Shown: one piece after another, positions 22,176 through 34,400 of the stretch
Layout: every line of letters begins with the position of its first letter
How positions within the stretch are numbered: the first letter of the stretch is position 1
NCBI GenBank assembly: GCA_963281155.1
Contig: CAUJLY010000002.1
Span: 5,456,001-5,520,000, forward strand
DNA from: Rhabditophanes sp. KR3021
Taxonomy: Eukaryota > Nematoda > Chromadorea > Rhabditida > Alloionematidae
Direction of reading: 5' to 3'
DNA: 64,000 nucleotides
The notes under the pieces: generated by a model
Told to the model about the DNA's origin: nothing
What the model saw: only the letters and a program-made list of their open reading frames with translations
Database searches by the model: none
Made by a program: the position numbers and the translations under genes

Positions 22176-24882
22176 GACTTCCTATAAGCACCAAAAAATG
22201 AATAAACCAAAGTACACGAAAATAACTAAAGACACAGATTATCTCCAATTAAATGGTGTGAAAAGAATGAAAAGAAGCTTTGAATGTCAAATGGTACGAA
22301 CAATCAACGACATATAATTATAAAACTACACTCATACAATACTTTGCGCTTCTCTTTATAAATCTACAAAACAGGCAGAGTTTCATGGGCTATAAAAGAA
22401 AAGTGACATAATTATTAAGCAACCTTCATATCTATATGACATTATGATGTTAAATGTGTTTTGTTGTGCCCAGCCCACCTTACATCATTAATATCTAATA
22501 TTATTACAGTTTGATCCTCAATACCAAATGTGTGTTAAATAAAGAATATTTCTGCATCGCACCACCCATCATAGAATAATAAAACAATCTAAGGCATATA
22601 AAGAAATAAAACAATTTAAGGCATATAAAATAAAACAATTGTAAGGGATAGATAGCTAAAGGTGGAGATTTGTGAGGCACTACAAAAAGAGTAATAATGT
22701 GACGATATAAAAATAGCGAGGTTAAAGGCCTGAATGAACATTCTAATATTTATTCATCAAATCGTTGCCTTATGGACCGGCAAAGACAAATGAGGTTGGG
22801 AAGACACAAATAATGGGAATTCAAATTTTCAAATATTTCTAAATTTAACTCGATTAAATAGTCGGTCTCCAAAAATTAGGTACAATCAAGGAGGAAGGAA
22901 TTTGTGAATTAAAAGTAGGCGCAAGTTAAGCTATTTAAAAAAAGAAATATTTTATGATTAACGCTCCTATTCCGGTACTTGACCATCCCAAAAAGTTTTA
23001 ATTAACACCCGCAATGTCAGAAATCCAGTTGATTGGAAAAATTAGTTTTGTGGGGGAATCGTTATGATAAAATTTGCAAAATCCGTGCAAAGCATCACTA
23101 CTTAACGAAAGGAAATATCAGAACAGTCACGTATCTTCCCCCATAATCAAACTTATCTTTTGGTGATCAAAAAGGTGCGTTGTTTAAATTTAAACTTCCC
23201 AAAAAAGAACTTTAAGAGAGGAGGTATTTTTGTCAAATTAAATTCGAAAACAAGTATTCAATCACACAACACAAACCAATCTATTTATCCCGATCACACA
23301 AATTAATAAATATTCTATCATATCTCGGATATATGTGGGCGCCCCTTCAATCCGATAATATGATATTTTTATTAAATTTATATATCTCCATACATCATAA
23401 AAAATATAAAAAAGACAATTGTTTTTGATGGTGTGGTTTGGTAGTGTTTACAAAAGTAATGATGCCCGGAGGTTATTAAAAAATTATTATTAAATTATTT
23501 TGTTACTTTTGCCAAAATAAACATCTTCCTAGACACGAAGGCATCACTGTCTTGTGTGATTAATATTCTTTATATAATTTAGGATATGAATATATTAAAA
23601 ATTATGTCTTAAATAATGTTTTTTAGTCACTTAGTGCACATTCAGTTAATGGTCACTTTAATTTGAATTAATTTAGATATTATTTATAATTATTTCATCT
23701 ACACCTTCAAAACAAAAATGAATTTGGGAAAAAAGATGGATTAAAGTGTGGAATGGATGTTAATTTGTTGTACTGATTAAAAAACCAGAAGGTATAAAAT
23801 AACAAGGATATACACCACATACTTAAAATTCACCTAAATTAAAATAGGAAAATTATGTTTTCAATAGAGTGAAACAAACAATTATCTGTGTTTTTATACT
23901 TAGCTGAAATAAATTAGATAACAAGTAACTTGAATTAAATTAACATATGTGTTCTTGTTACATATACTATTATTTTACCGCATTTAATGAATAACCATAT
24001 TTATGGATACAAAAATCAGCTTTTATAGACCTGTATTTTTATTCATACAGGAAGAAGCATTTACTATTCACTAAATATTCGTTAGAAATGTAAAGTTAGG
24101 AATGTAATATCATATTTAATATTATCAAAATACTTTTCATCCCCACTAATATGGAGGAATTGTTAAGGTGAAGTGTTTATCATGGAAGAAAGCTTTTTAG
24201 GACATGTTTTTTATTAGTTTAATAATGATGTTTGCAAGGCTAAAATATGTTAGAAATAGTTGAAAGGTATTTGTATGGAGGAAAAGAATAGATCAGACAC
24301 ACTATTACTTATGAAGCAACAACAATAATTCAAACTTCATGTGAATTTATTTACCCTCGTGTTAGAATAACTTTTAAAATGTGTAAAAGTTTAATCATTT
24401 GTGTCAATTTCATTTTCAATAATTACGTAAATGTCTCGTTAGTAGAATAAAATAATACCACCCAAATACCTGCTACAAACATGCTCAACTAACTCTTGTT
24501 AAGCTTTAAATTATCCAAAAAATCAAAGCTTAACTTAAACAAAACTACAATTATAGATGAAGAAGATACCTTTTAGCAATTAAATATAGTAATAATAATG
24601 GACGAGGCCTTTGATAACATATGTGTGTTTATATATGAATATGCACAGCACCCAAACAAGTCTTTACCGCATTCTCGTTTAAATCGTAGTGTTTTTATGA
24701 TGATCCATGGTAAGTGAAATTAGATCAAACCATCTTCGAGATATACAATCATTTTTGATTTATTTTTGTTGTTAATTTAAGTGTTTTTGAGAAGACAAAA
24801 AGATGTTTATTGAAGAATTGTTATTTAGAAAGAAGATAAAATGGAATTTAAATTAATCATAAATGAATTCTTTGGCGGTAGC
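22176..24882. other. Long intergenic region, no gene seen
   Basis: About 2.7 kb of AT-rich sequence without coding character. It contains a short tandem repeat at 22579-22640 and the presumed promoter of the DOMON-mucin gene. TTTATAAA occurs near 22355 upstream of that gene. Confidence 0.55.
22579..22640. repeat. Short tandem repeat, about 24-27 bp unit
   Basis: ATAAAACAAT followed by CTAAGGCATATAAAG-like sequence recurs at 22579, 22606 and 22630, the last copy incomplete. It is low-complexity and no function is evident. Confidence 0.65.
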
Positions 24883-25771
24883 TTAAAGGTTACTAGACTG
24901 CGCTTGTATTCCTGGGCATTCAGCTTTGATCGAGGCATTATTTATAGAATTGGAACTATTCCGTGCGCTAACAAATGATTTGAGTGACGGTAACACTCCC
25001 TTGGGCATCGTATTTGTAATCACAGGATTGCTTGTTGGTTTCCCAAGCACAGTGAAATCATCCATCAAGTCAACATCATCTTCAAATCTTGAATCAATTC
25101 TAAGGCCCTCTTTTGTCTCAGCAAATGAATTATTAATAGTTCTAATTAACTGGCCATTATCATCCATTGAAACACTCTTTGTCAGAAATGCAATTGAATT
25201 CGACAAAACATTGCGTTGAGTATTGTCAAGAGCAAGAGACAAAAAGTTGTGATAAGATACAAATAGAGTTTGATGAAATTGCTTTAAAAAATACTTCTTG
25301 AAACACAACCTTTCTTGTGGGTCACTAATATACGGAAGAGCATACCAATCTTCCCATTCTTTGTTATTCCTTATAAAATCAATGTTCTTTTCGAAGAATT
25401 CAATAGCTTTTTGAGGTTTCTTTGCTTTTATCGTATTGATAAGGTACAGACGATATAACTCATTTTCGTACTCCTTTGCTAATTTTACATTGCCAGGTAC
25501 CATGCTTGAAAATAGCTTTTCGTTGAAGTAATTTAATATTTTCCTTAGCGAGTCAAAATCATGTTTGTCTATAGAATGTGCAATGTCACCCATAATCGTG
25601 TTGACCTATCAAAATTAATAAAAATGCATTTTACAAAAGGTAATTTACTTGGTATTTTTTATCTCTTGGGTTCTTAGATTCGGCTTCTAGGCTTTTAACG
25701 GTGTCAGCAAAACCACGGAATCTAAGATAATTCAATACCAATTCATCTACAGTTGAATAAATCTCAGACAT
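24883..25771 (-). CDS. WDR91-like protein, LisH/CTLH part only
   Basis: Two exons (25771-25649, 25605-24883) join at phase 0 to 263 residues. The N-terminus MSEIYSTVDELVLNYLRFRG is the LisH motif of WDR91 (VDELVREYLLFRGF in human). Then come the segments SIDKHDFDSLRKILNYF, YRLYLINTIKAKKPQKAIEF and FEKN...WEDWYALPYI, matching YLVYTIQTNRNDKAQEFF and WKDWFVLPFL, and QTLFVSYHNFLSLAL. WDR91 with WDR81 restrains endosomal PI3-kinase activity during early-to-late endosome conversion. Human WDR91 continues with about 400 residues of WD40 repeats. Here the frame stops after an acidic stretch (DDVDLMDDFTVLGKP) and a Ser/Asn-rich tail, and no WD repeats follow in the next 2.7 kb. It may be a truncated paralogue or a reduced form. 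Confidence 0.75.
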
Positions 25772-26164
25772 TGTGAATGAAATGACCAGTTTATAATACA
25801 CACAAAAACACCTGCAGTGAACCGGAAAATCTAAAGAGACAAAAATAAAATAGCTTTAATGATTTAAAAGTTAATGAACAACTGTATCATTTATCATTGA
25901 ATTCGATTTATAAACAAAATAATGACGACAAACTATAGTGCAGTTTGTAAAAAAGTTTAAATCATCAACCAAGTAGTATTTTACCAATTTCGTACTCTTT
26001 AAGAGAATTATTATTTTTAACTTATGATTTTAACATGCCAATTGAGATAGGAAGTACATGAGTAGTTAATGAAAAAGTTTATATCACAAATCAGTTGCTA
26101 TCAATTACAATATACAAAAATCCAATCAAATAGTCCTTGTTTACACTAAAGTGTTATTATCTTC

Positions 26165-27412
26165 TTATTTGCTTTTTCTGACAGTCGTTCGAGCGTTGTT
26201 ATGCCAACGAAGATGAGCTTTCAAGTGAGAACTTTTGATATAAACTTTATCACATCCCGGAATATGACAATTGTGTATTGCTTGACCTTTTAATGTAACA
26301 CTTGGACCTATAATAAATGATGTAACAAATCATAGACGCTAACTTTAAACATATCATAGTGGCGCTACAATTAAACTTTATTAAAGCACCTTAAAAAGGA
26401 AGTTGATTTAACGATTGTGAACGTTACTTAAACTGTTCAAAAGACATTCACACCAAAGTATTCATTTCCCTCAGTTGCAATAAAAGCTATTTGCAAATAA
26501 CTTTACAACATAATGATACGTCTTTCAAGGATAAATCAACAACTATTTTTTATGTGTCTAAATAATTAGTTTGTCAAAAAATTCATGACCACAAAGTTGG
26601 TATAATGAAGTGTCGATGCAATTATATACCGATTGTTTGGCAAAGTTTAATGTACCATCCACTGTAAATTTATGGTTTTTAAATAACTCACCTCCTCGAA
26701 GAAGTGCATCACGACAATTTGGACATTCACAAGTACTTTTGGGTTGCGAAGAGGATGTATATTTACCACTACTGTTATGATGGTGTTGATGAAGAGATGC
26801 CAAAGCAGGGGCTGAAGTTGTTGCCTTTAAAAGAGAAGCATGGCTGTAACTATTTGAATCTTCGTATTTGATATTTGAACTTCCTTTGGATTGATTGTAA
26901 TGAGAGGAATTCATATTAGCTGCAGCGGTTAAAAGAGCTAAATTAACATTACTTAAACTGTTTAATATAATAAACTTACAAGGTAGATTTCCATAAGGAT
27001 TATAAGAGTTAAAATCCGCACCTCCAAAACTCCCATGATTCCCATATCCAACAAAAGGCGAATTATTCCAAGTTGAATCAGCCTGGGAAGTAGCCCCAAG
27101 TTGCCCAGCATTATTCCACCAATTCATTGAATTAGGCCATCCATAATTGCAAAAATTAGTCTGAACGTTTGAGGTATATGAACTCATCATATTATTTGTT
27201 GCCTCCGTTACATTCGATTGATAATCTTTAAGTACATCTTTTGATAAGATAGTTGAATTTGTTAGATCCGTTACCATGCTGCCATTTTCATTAGTCAATT
27301 TGTTGTATTGTTCAACTAATTTTGTTAGAGGGCTAACATCGTCAAACTAAATTAATTTTAATATTTAATATATTCAAGATTGACTTACTGGCTCCTGAAT
27401 TGGCATAGTCAT
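26165..27412 (-). CDS. Sp-family transcription factor with a single zinc finger
   Basis: Four exons (27412-27389, 27346-26980, 26937-26692, 26307-26165) join in phase to 259 residues. The N-terminus has [13 protein letters not shown], like the SPLALLAATCxKI box of Sp proteins. An Asn/Ser/Gly/Trp/His-rich activation region follows, then the Buttonhead box [13 protein letters not shown], and directly the first Sp finger [20 protein letters not shown] ending HLRWH. Sp/KLF proteins then have two more fingers after a TGERPF linker. Here the linker is replaced by [11 protein letters not shown] and a stop. I find no sequence for fingers 2 and 3 in the next 390 bp downstream. It could still enter the nucleus and act through the Btd box, or compete with a full Sp factor. 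Confidence 0.78.
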
Positions 27413-28428
27413 TTATATAGAATAGAATCTTTAGAGGGTGTATTTATTAGAGCAATATTGAACAAGCTTAAAAGGTTGCGAGATATATTAAATGACTTTT
27501 TGAGACATAAGAAGATTCTAAAAAGGTGGAGTTTTGGTATGTGTCTTTTTGTAAAATACGCATTGCGCCACAATACAAAAAGGCGTGCTTGAGTTGGATG
27601 CTGGCAAAAGAGTACGGTAAAGTTAATTTAAAAAGGGTTACATGCAATTATATAGAGAATTAAATGTTAAGATAATTTGTTGATAAAGGATAGCATTATC
27701 GTTAATTATGTTAACACAAACATTAATTCAAAAAAGATTACTAAACAAATTAGGTAGGAATTAAGTAAAAATGGTTTTATGGATAAATATATTATAATAA
27801 TTATGGCCCTCAAATATCAAAAGTTATGCAAGTTACTGAAAGAAGGATTTTTTGTTTATCGTTTTACCTAAATTAGAAAATTGGTTTAATTATATGTTAA
27901 AGAATCTCAAGCCAATAATTATCAAATTGTTGGAAGCTTTCTTATAAAGATGATTAAAATAGTATATTTTACGGTAAATGATGTTATCAGGAAGTTTTAT
28001 TTAATCCTTTTCGGTATCATCAACCACAAAAATGGGAAAGCAACCTAAATGGGATCGTTTGCTTTTATATGTTTAAGCTGGACTTAAAAGATCGCTTCTT
28101 TTGAATAGTGAATGTGTGGACTCAGATTAACATGACAATATCTTGGGAAGAACACCTATTCTGATTTATGGGTTGATATCGGCACCTTTTATAAGATAAT
28201 ACAAATTATGTATGTTAGATTTATAAAAAATGTTCCTCTATTATTAAATATTTTTAAGGCAAACCACAAATAATCCAAATTTATTGTTGTATAATTTTTA
28301 ACAAAAAAGTACAATCGCATAATGGGTGTATGCTTTTGTGTTTTAACAGTATTATCTTTGATTTATTGATAACAATAAAAAAGATTGCTACGAAGGTGAC
28401 AATTAGGGAACAAAAAACATTAACAATC
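27413..28428. other. Intergenic, no gene seen
   Basis: This contains the upstream region of the Sp-like gene and the 3' flank of the UNC-73/Trio-like gene. Small open frames at 27380-27592 (+) and 28330-28608 (+) are not supported; the second is the shadow of the kinase exon. Confidence 0.55.
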
Positions 28429-31400
28429 TCAATCAAAGAAATGAGTTTTGAGGCGAAGGTTTCTTCTGACGAAATATTCTTGAAGATAATCTACCATAAC
28501 CAAGGAATCATTTACTTTATCGGCAAACCAATCTTCATTCAAACAACCAGCAGCATCCAGTCTTTTCTTTCTGTTGCGAACAAGCATCTTCGTCACAAGG
28601 GTATTTAAATTAATGGACTGAATAATTAAATTACAGCTGAAATCATGTTTTTCAATATTGAATTCTTTAACAGCTTTGCTTGAATCACTTTCGAAGGGAG
28701 TTTTTCCGGCCATTAGCATCACAAGTACAACTCCCAGACTCCTGCAAAAACAATAACAATTAAAAAGTTAAGATTAAATTAATAACAATTAAACACGATC
28801 ATTTCCTTTTGGTTGGCGGTATCCACTCAAAAACAACTTTAACTGACTTAACCCTATTATCTTGTTAAAAGTTTTGTCTAAGAGATAATTTACCTCATGG
28901 TGTTACGCAAAGCATCTACCTATGAGTGCCGACAAAACTTATGGCATTTCACAGTTAGTTTAAAAAATTTACCGGTTGACACGAACTTTGTCATTGAGGA
29001 CAACTCTATTTCCTTGTGACAATGTGATGCCATATGGTCTTTTTTAGGCTAGTTGCATCTATTTAGAGTACCTTTGATCGTTTACCGATTCATCTTAATT
29101 TGGTGATAAACTGTTATGTGTTGGACACATTTATTTTGTCGGAACATCACTTTCCCTGTAATTAATACCACCTTTTGACAACAAAATGACAAGAAGCAGT
29201 AAAGAAGGTAAAACTAGATTTTAAATATCCTCAAATTTAATGAATCGTATTTAACAGGCCCTATCTTCTTTTTCTATTTATTCCCTGTCTAACCAAAAAT
29301 AAGGGAATAACTTATTTATGAGTTAACCAAACCTGGCAATTTACTAAATTAAGTCTCTACACCTATGTGGAGAGATATAAATAGCGAATATAGTGGTGAA
29401 CGTATTAATTATTTTTGCGTTGATTTATTGAGAGAGAGCCATCGCCCTCAATTTAAGGTTAAAAAGAAACTGTGAGTTAAGTAACTATTTTTGACGGCAT
29501 TAAAAGTTTCACGCCTGGCAATGGTTTGGTTAGTGGTAATTTGTTAATCCAATTGGCATGTTCTTTAAAATAACAGTTGGAAAGGGTAGAACAATAGAAT
29601 TGACACGTGGTCACGTAGTTATGTCATAAAACAGCTTAGTCTAATGGTAATTAGGTTGTTAATATGGCTGAACATGTATCAATTAAGTGTGTCTGATTTG
29701 CAGCGAAGGCTATATCATGGCAGGAACATTTTAAACCTAATTAGCAGTATATCAATCAGTTAATGCATGCAAAAAGGTCCTGTCCACTATGTACAGTAAA
29801 TTAAATTAATCATCTTCCATCAATTGTTTGAAGTAATATGATAAAATAGTAAACTCCTCGCAACAATAACCTCTTTATCTTATTTGAAAGCCTATTAACA
29901 ATCTCATTTACCTAGAATATCCTTAATCCATAATTAAATTTTGACTGTTGCGTATCAAATATTACTAGATGGATGTTTTTTAGTTGCTAATAAATAAAAC
30001 GGTTTCGAAATTTGATAACTTAATTATACATACAATGGAATGAAAGGAAAATGTTATTGTAGGAAATTGTTGCATAAGGTAGATTATAGTAGGAGATTAA
30101 GATTAAAGGAAATCATTATGAGATAAGCTTGGGTTTGTTGCGGAACGGAATTAGATGTGTCTTGAAAATGATAATTTAAATAGCCTAATAAAAGTTCATC
30201 AATTATTGATTCTTACCAGAATTGTGTAAAGATGTATGTGGCACCTTCTTATGATATTTAATTTTACTTAATCATTATATTTTATAGAAGATCTTAGCAT
30301 CGTATTTTATAGAAGATCTTAGCATCATATTTTCCTTATTAAAAAGTTTTTTTCGTAAGATATCAAAAAGGTGTTTATCAGATACATAAATAAGTGGATT
30401 CTAGTATTCATTTATGACACTTTAACAGTTAGCTATTCAAATGACTTACCAAATATCAGACTTCAAACTGGGCCTATGCTCCAAAACATCCGGACAAACA
30501 TATTCAATCGACCCACCATCCCAAGCAATGACCTCCTGCCCATTAGTAATTTCCCTTGCACTTCCAAAATCCACCAAAACTGCCTTAAATCCATTCCTTT
30601 CCTTATTCTCCTCAATCAAGATATCCTCCGGCTTAATATTCAAATGCCCAATATTCCTTTGATGGATATACTTCAACGCCTTTAACAAATCTATTCCGAC
30701 CATTCTAATGGCAAATTCAGATATAAACCCCTTCTCTACAAAATGTCTAATAACATTAAATCCCTCAATCCTAGACATGATGATGGCAAAACTTTCTTGA
30801 TTCTTGATAATTCCGATGTATCCTACAATATTTGTGTGACACATATTAGCTAAAATAACTTTTTCCCTATAAATATCATCAACCTTTCCCATTCCAAATT
30901 TAAATTTCTTTGCAGCAAACTTTTTAAAGGTTAGACGGCAAGTCACATCAAACACCTTTGCAGTTCCTCCCTCGATACCGATCTGAGAATTTTCAAAAAA
31001 AAAATCATCAAATAAATTATTTATAAAGTGACTATTACTAGTTAGGTCGAGGATTGCCTTTGGCTTTGGAAACAACAAATTCACTGAACACGCATTGAAA
31101 GTAACGATTGGCGAAGGAATAGATTTGAAGTAAATATTATAACTTGTAATTCGAAACGAATAGATGCATCTTTTTTTGCAGGTGATGATTAATTCATTTG
31201 AGATAAGAGAATCTTTCATCATTTTAAACTGTTTCTTGGAATCTTCGTTTTTATATTCAACCATGAAACAGAGTGTTTTGTCTGAATTCGAGTGTCTACT
31301 TTGTTCCCAACTTAGTTTAACTTGACCGTCACTTAGGCCCTGAATTACTAAATTGTATGGGGAGGAAGGTTGTCCAATTACAGATACTAAAATTGAAAAA

Positions 31401-34400
31401 TTATCGAATGTTGGTTGCATTAAAAATATTTTAAAATAAATTCAAACCGTTTAAATAGTTTTAATCTGATAGCAATGCACAACGTCTAAAGTATAAAAGT
31501 ATGTCTTGATGAGTAACCTTACTAAAAATAACCATCTTCTTGTCACCAACACAAATATTGCCGTTGGGAGATTTCATTGGATTCTTTTTTTAATTGATCG
31601 AGTTGGTAAACCCATCAATTCTTTTGATTCAATAATGTCAAATTGGCGAATTTGGAAAAGCTAAAGACAAATTGGCTTATTTGGATGGAATTTATCAGGC
31701 TACAAATGTTTTTTGAATGAGTTAATTCCTCAACAGCCCGATGGATACAATTGTGGGGTTTAATGCATTCTTTATGCTAAATTCTCAATCATAAGAGCAT
31801 TAATGTTTCTGAAGAAGAGAAACTTGCAATTCCTGGGGAAGTGAACATTACCATTTCTCAGAAAGAGATCAAGGCTCTGCGTGAAAATATAGAATGCCAG
31901 CTATTTGTAAGTGTCATTTAAACTAAAAATTTATAATAAATTGTTTTAGTTTACGAAGTATTTTTAAAATTCAATCCAGCTCTCAAGCTGTAAAAATAGT
32001 GCCACGGTTAATGATCTTGGAGTTGGCTACACTGGATTGTCAAATCCACCTTTCAAAGAATACGTCGTCGAAAAGATCTTAGACAATTTAGACACTTTTA
32101 TGTACCGAACCATACACTCCAACCAACCAAATATGCTCATATAACTAAGAATAAGTCAAGATTTTACCAAGTTAATGTATTTGAAATTCCTGATTTCATG
32201 CCTGCAAGGTCTATAAAACCACCCTTATCCAGATGAACTTTAATAAGAAGGGCTGTTTGAATCGTAAAAATGGAGATAGATTTGCACTCACTGATGTCTT
32301 ATCAAAAGAAAGAGCTAACGAAACTTATGACTTTACTGCATGCTATGTTTCAACACATCCCTACATCAAGTTGGATACTCGCATCTTTCACGCTTGCTTT
32401 TATTGTTTATGTTATACCCATTCTGATTTTGTTGCGTGTTTTTGCAAGCAAAAGAAATGATATAATTGTTTAATGTTTTGTATTTTTTATTTTGAAAACG
32501 TACCCAAGCATTCAAGATTACAATGCCCAAAATCATTCCAAATTTTAGTGTAATACAAGCCAGCATCTGACATCTTAGCATCTTCAATTAATAATGTAAC
32601 TTTTCTTTCTTCTTGATCAACTTTTGAACTTGTTCTTAGAACGTCATTGTTAAGAGCAGGCCCATGCCATTCGCACTTAATATTTTTATGTTTTGAAAGA
32701 AAAGACATCTTGACAACTGCTAAAGAACCTTCCTTTGCCATTGTCATTACATTATCATTCAGCAAGTTAATGGGAGCATCCGTTGAAAGATACGCATGTG
32801 AGCATTTAACTTTCTTATTAATAGCCGGCGAATACATAACAGGCGGCATTTGGCTCAGAATTCGTGGGTAATACTTAGCCGGAGCCGGAACATTTTCAAG
32901 TTTCTGTTCAATCTCAGCCTAAAAACCACAAATGTTTAAAGAATGACGTTGTATTTTTTGATATTAAAACCATTTATTTGTTTGTTTAATCAAAACTCCC
33001 ACATATAATTGGAAGAAACATTTATTTATTCATTCATTATTTCATTCTTTTATTATTATATTCAGCATCATCATATTCAAATTAATTTTGGTTAGTGAAG
33101 CAAGACTAGCCACTTTTAGATTAATTATGTACATTCCTTTTGTTTTATACTACAAGTTTTGGAAGATTTTTTGACTACTCGTTTTTGCGTAGGATTAATT
33201 GTTGTTAATAAAAAGATGAAGTTGGTTTTAATGAAAAATAAATAACACTCAGTGAAAGCATTACATTTTATATTAATTATAATTTGTTATTTGAAGCATC
33301 AAAAAAACAGAAAGTACTTGATCTACAAAGTTTTTATCTCTACAATAGTACATGTATAATATGTCATCCGGGTAGTAGTTTGGTCTTAAATTATAGTATA
33401 TATAACATTTAATTCCAACAAAAAAGAAGTATTATATAAAAGATCCATAAAAATATTAAATGAAATGGCATTGAAAATAATGATAAACAAGGTGCTTTTG
33501 TTGTGTGTATATGTTGGTGAGAACAGAGACATGAAAAAAGAGAGTAATATAAAAGTGTACATTCGCGTACAATTCAAAAAGAAGATGCATTGTTATGGGT
33601 TGTTGTTTTTTGTTCATATTCATATCATATAATTATGTGTGTTTGTGTGTACATTATTTAGTAGTAACTATTGTTGACATTCAAATGGTTACAAAGTTTG
33701 TGGCAAAAAATTATAGAGAGTTTTGGAGAGAGTTTGTTGCGAGACATTCATTATATATTAATAAAAAAAGAGAAACTTGATTCATGTAAATAAAATATAT
33801 TAGAAACCATCGACAACAGAGAACAGGAATTTTGTTGTTTAAAACGACAAGCAGTAAACGTCTCTCATTTGCCTACCGGAGGTGGGGATGTTGGTGATTT
33901 TACACTGTTTGATGACTTCTTGCCGAAACCAAATAGTTTAGACCCTTTTGATGATGATTTCGAAGATGATGCAACTATTCCAGCCGAAGCGGGAGCTGAA
34001 ATTGTTGGCGTATTACTGTGGTGTTTTTTGGTTGGTTCACCTCTGAAATTGATAATTACTCGCATACTCAACTGAACAACTTACAAACTCAAAGAATGGA
34101 CAGCATTTAACGAATTTTGATATCTCTTAGGATCCACTAAAGCAGCTAACAAAGTTTTTTGCTGATCTAATTGACACATAATTTTTTGAATCCATTGAGC
34201 TTTTTCCTCAGCTGAATTTGCTTGAGCCACAAATACACTAGATGAAGAAGGTTCATTTGATCGAAAGACAAACCGTAGAGGATCGTCAGCAATATTTGCT
34301 TCCAGTACCATTTTATTTACCATGATTTGATTTTTGAAAATATATGTAGGATTGCTAAACTCTTTCTTAGGCATAATGCAGTCTGCGATAATTGCTGATT

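Noticed and set aside
27380..27592. 70-codon plus-strand ORF
   Set aside because: Overlaps the first exon of the Sp-like gene on the other strand and has no features.
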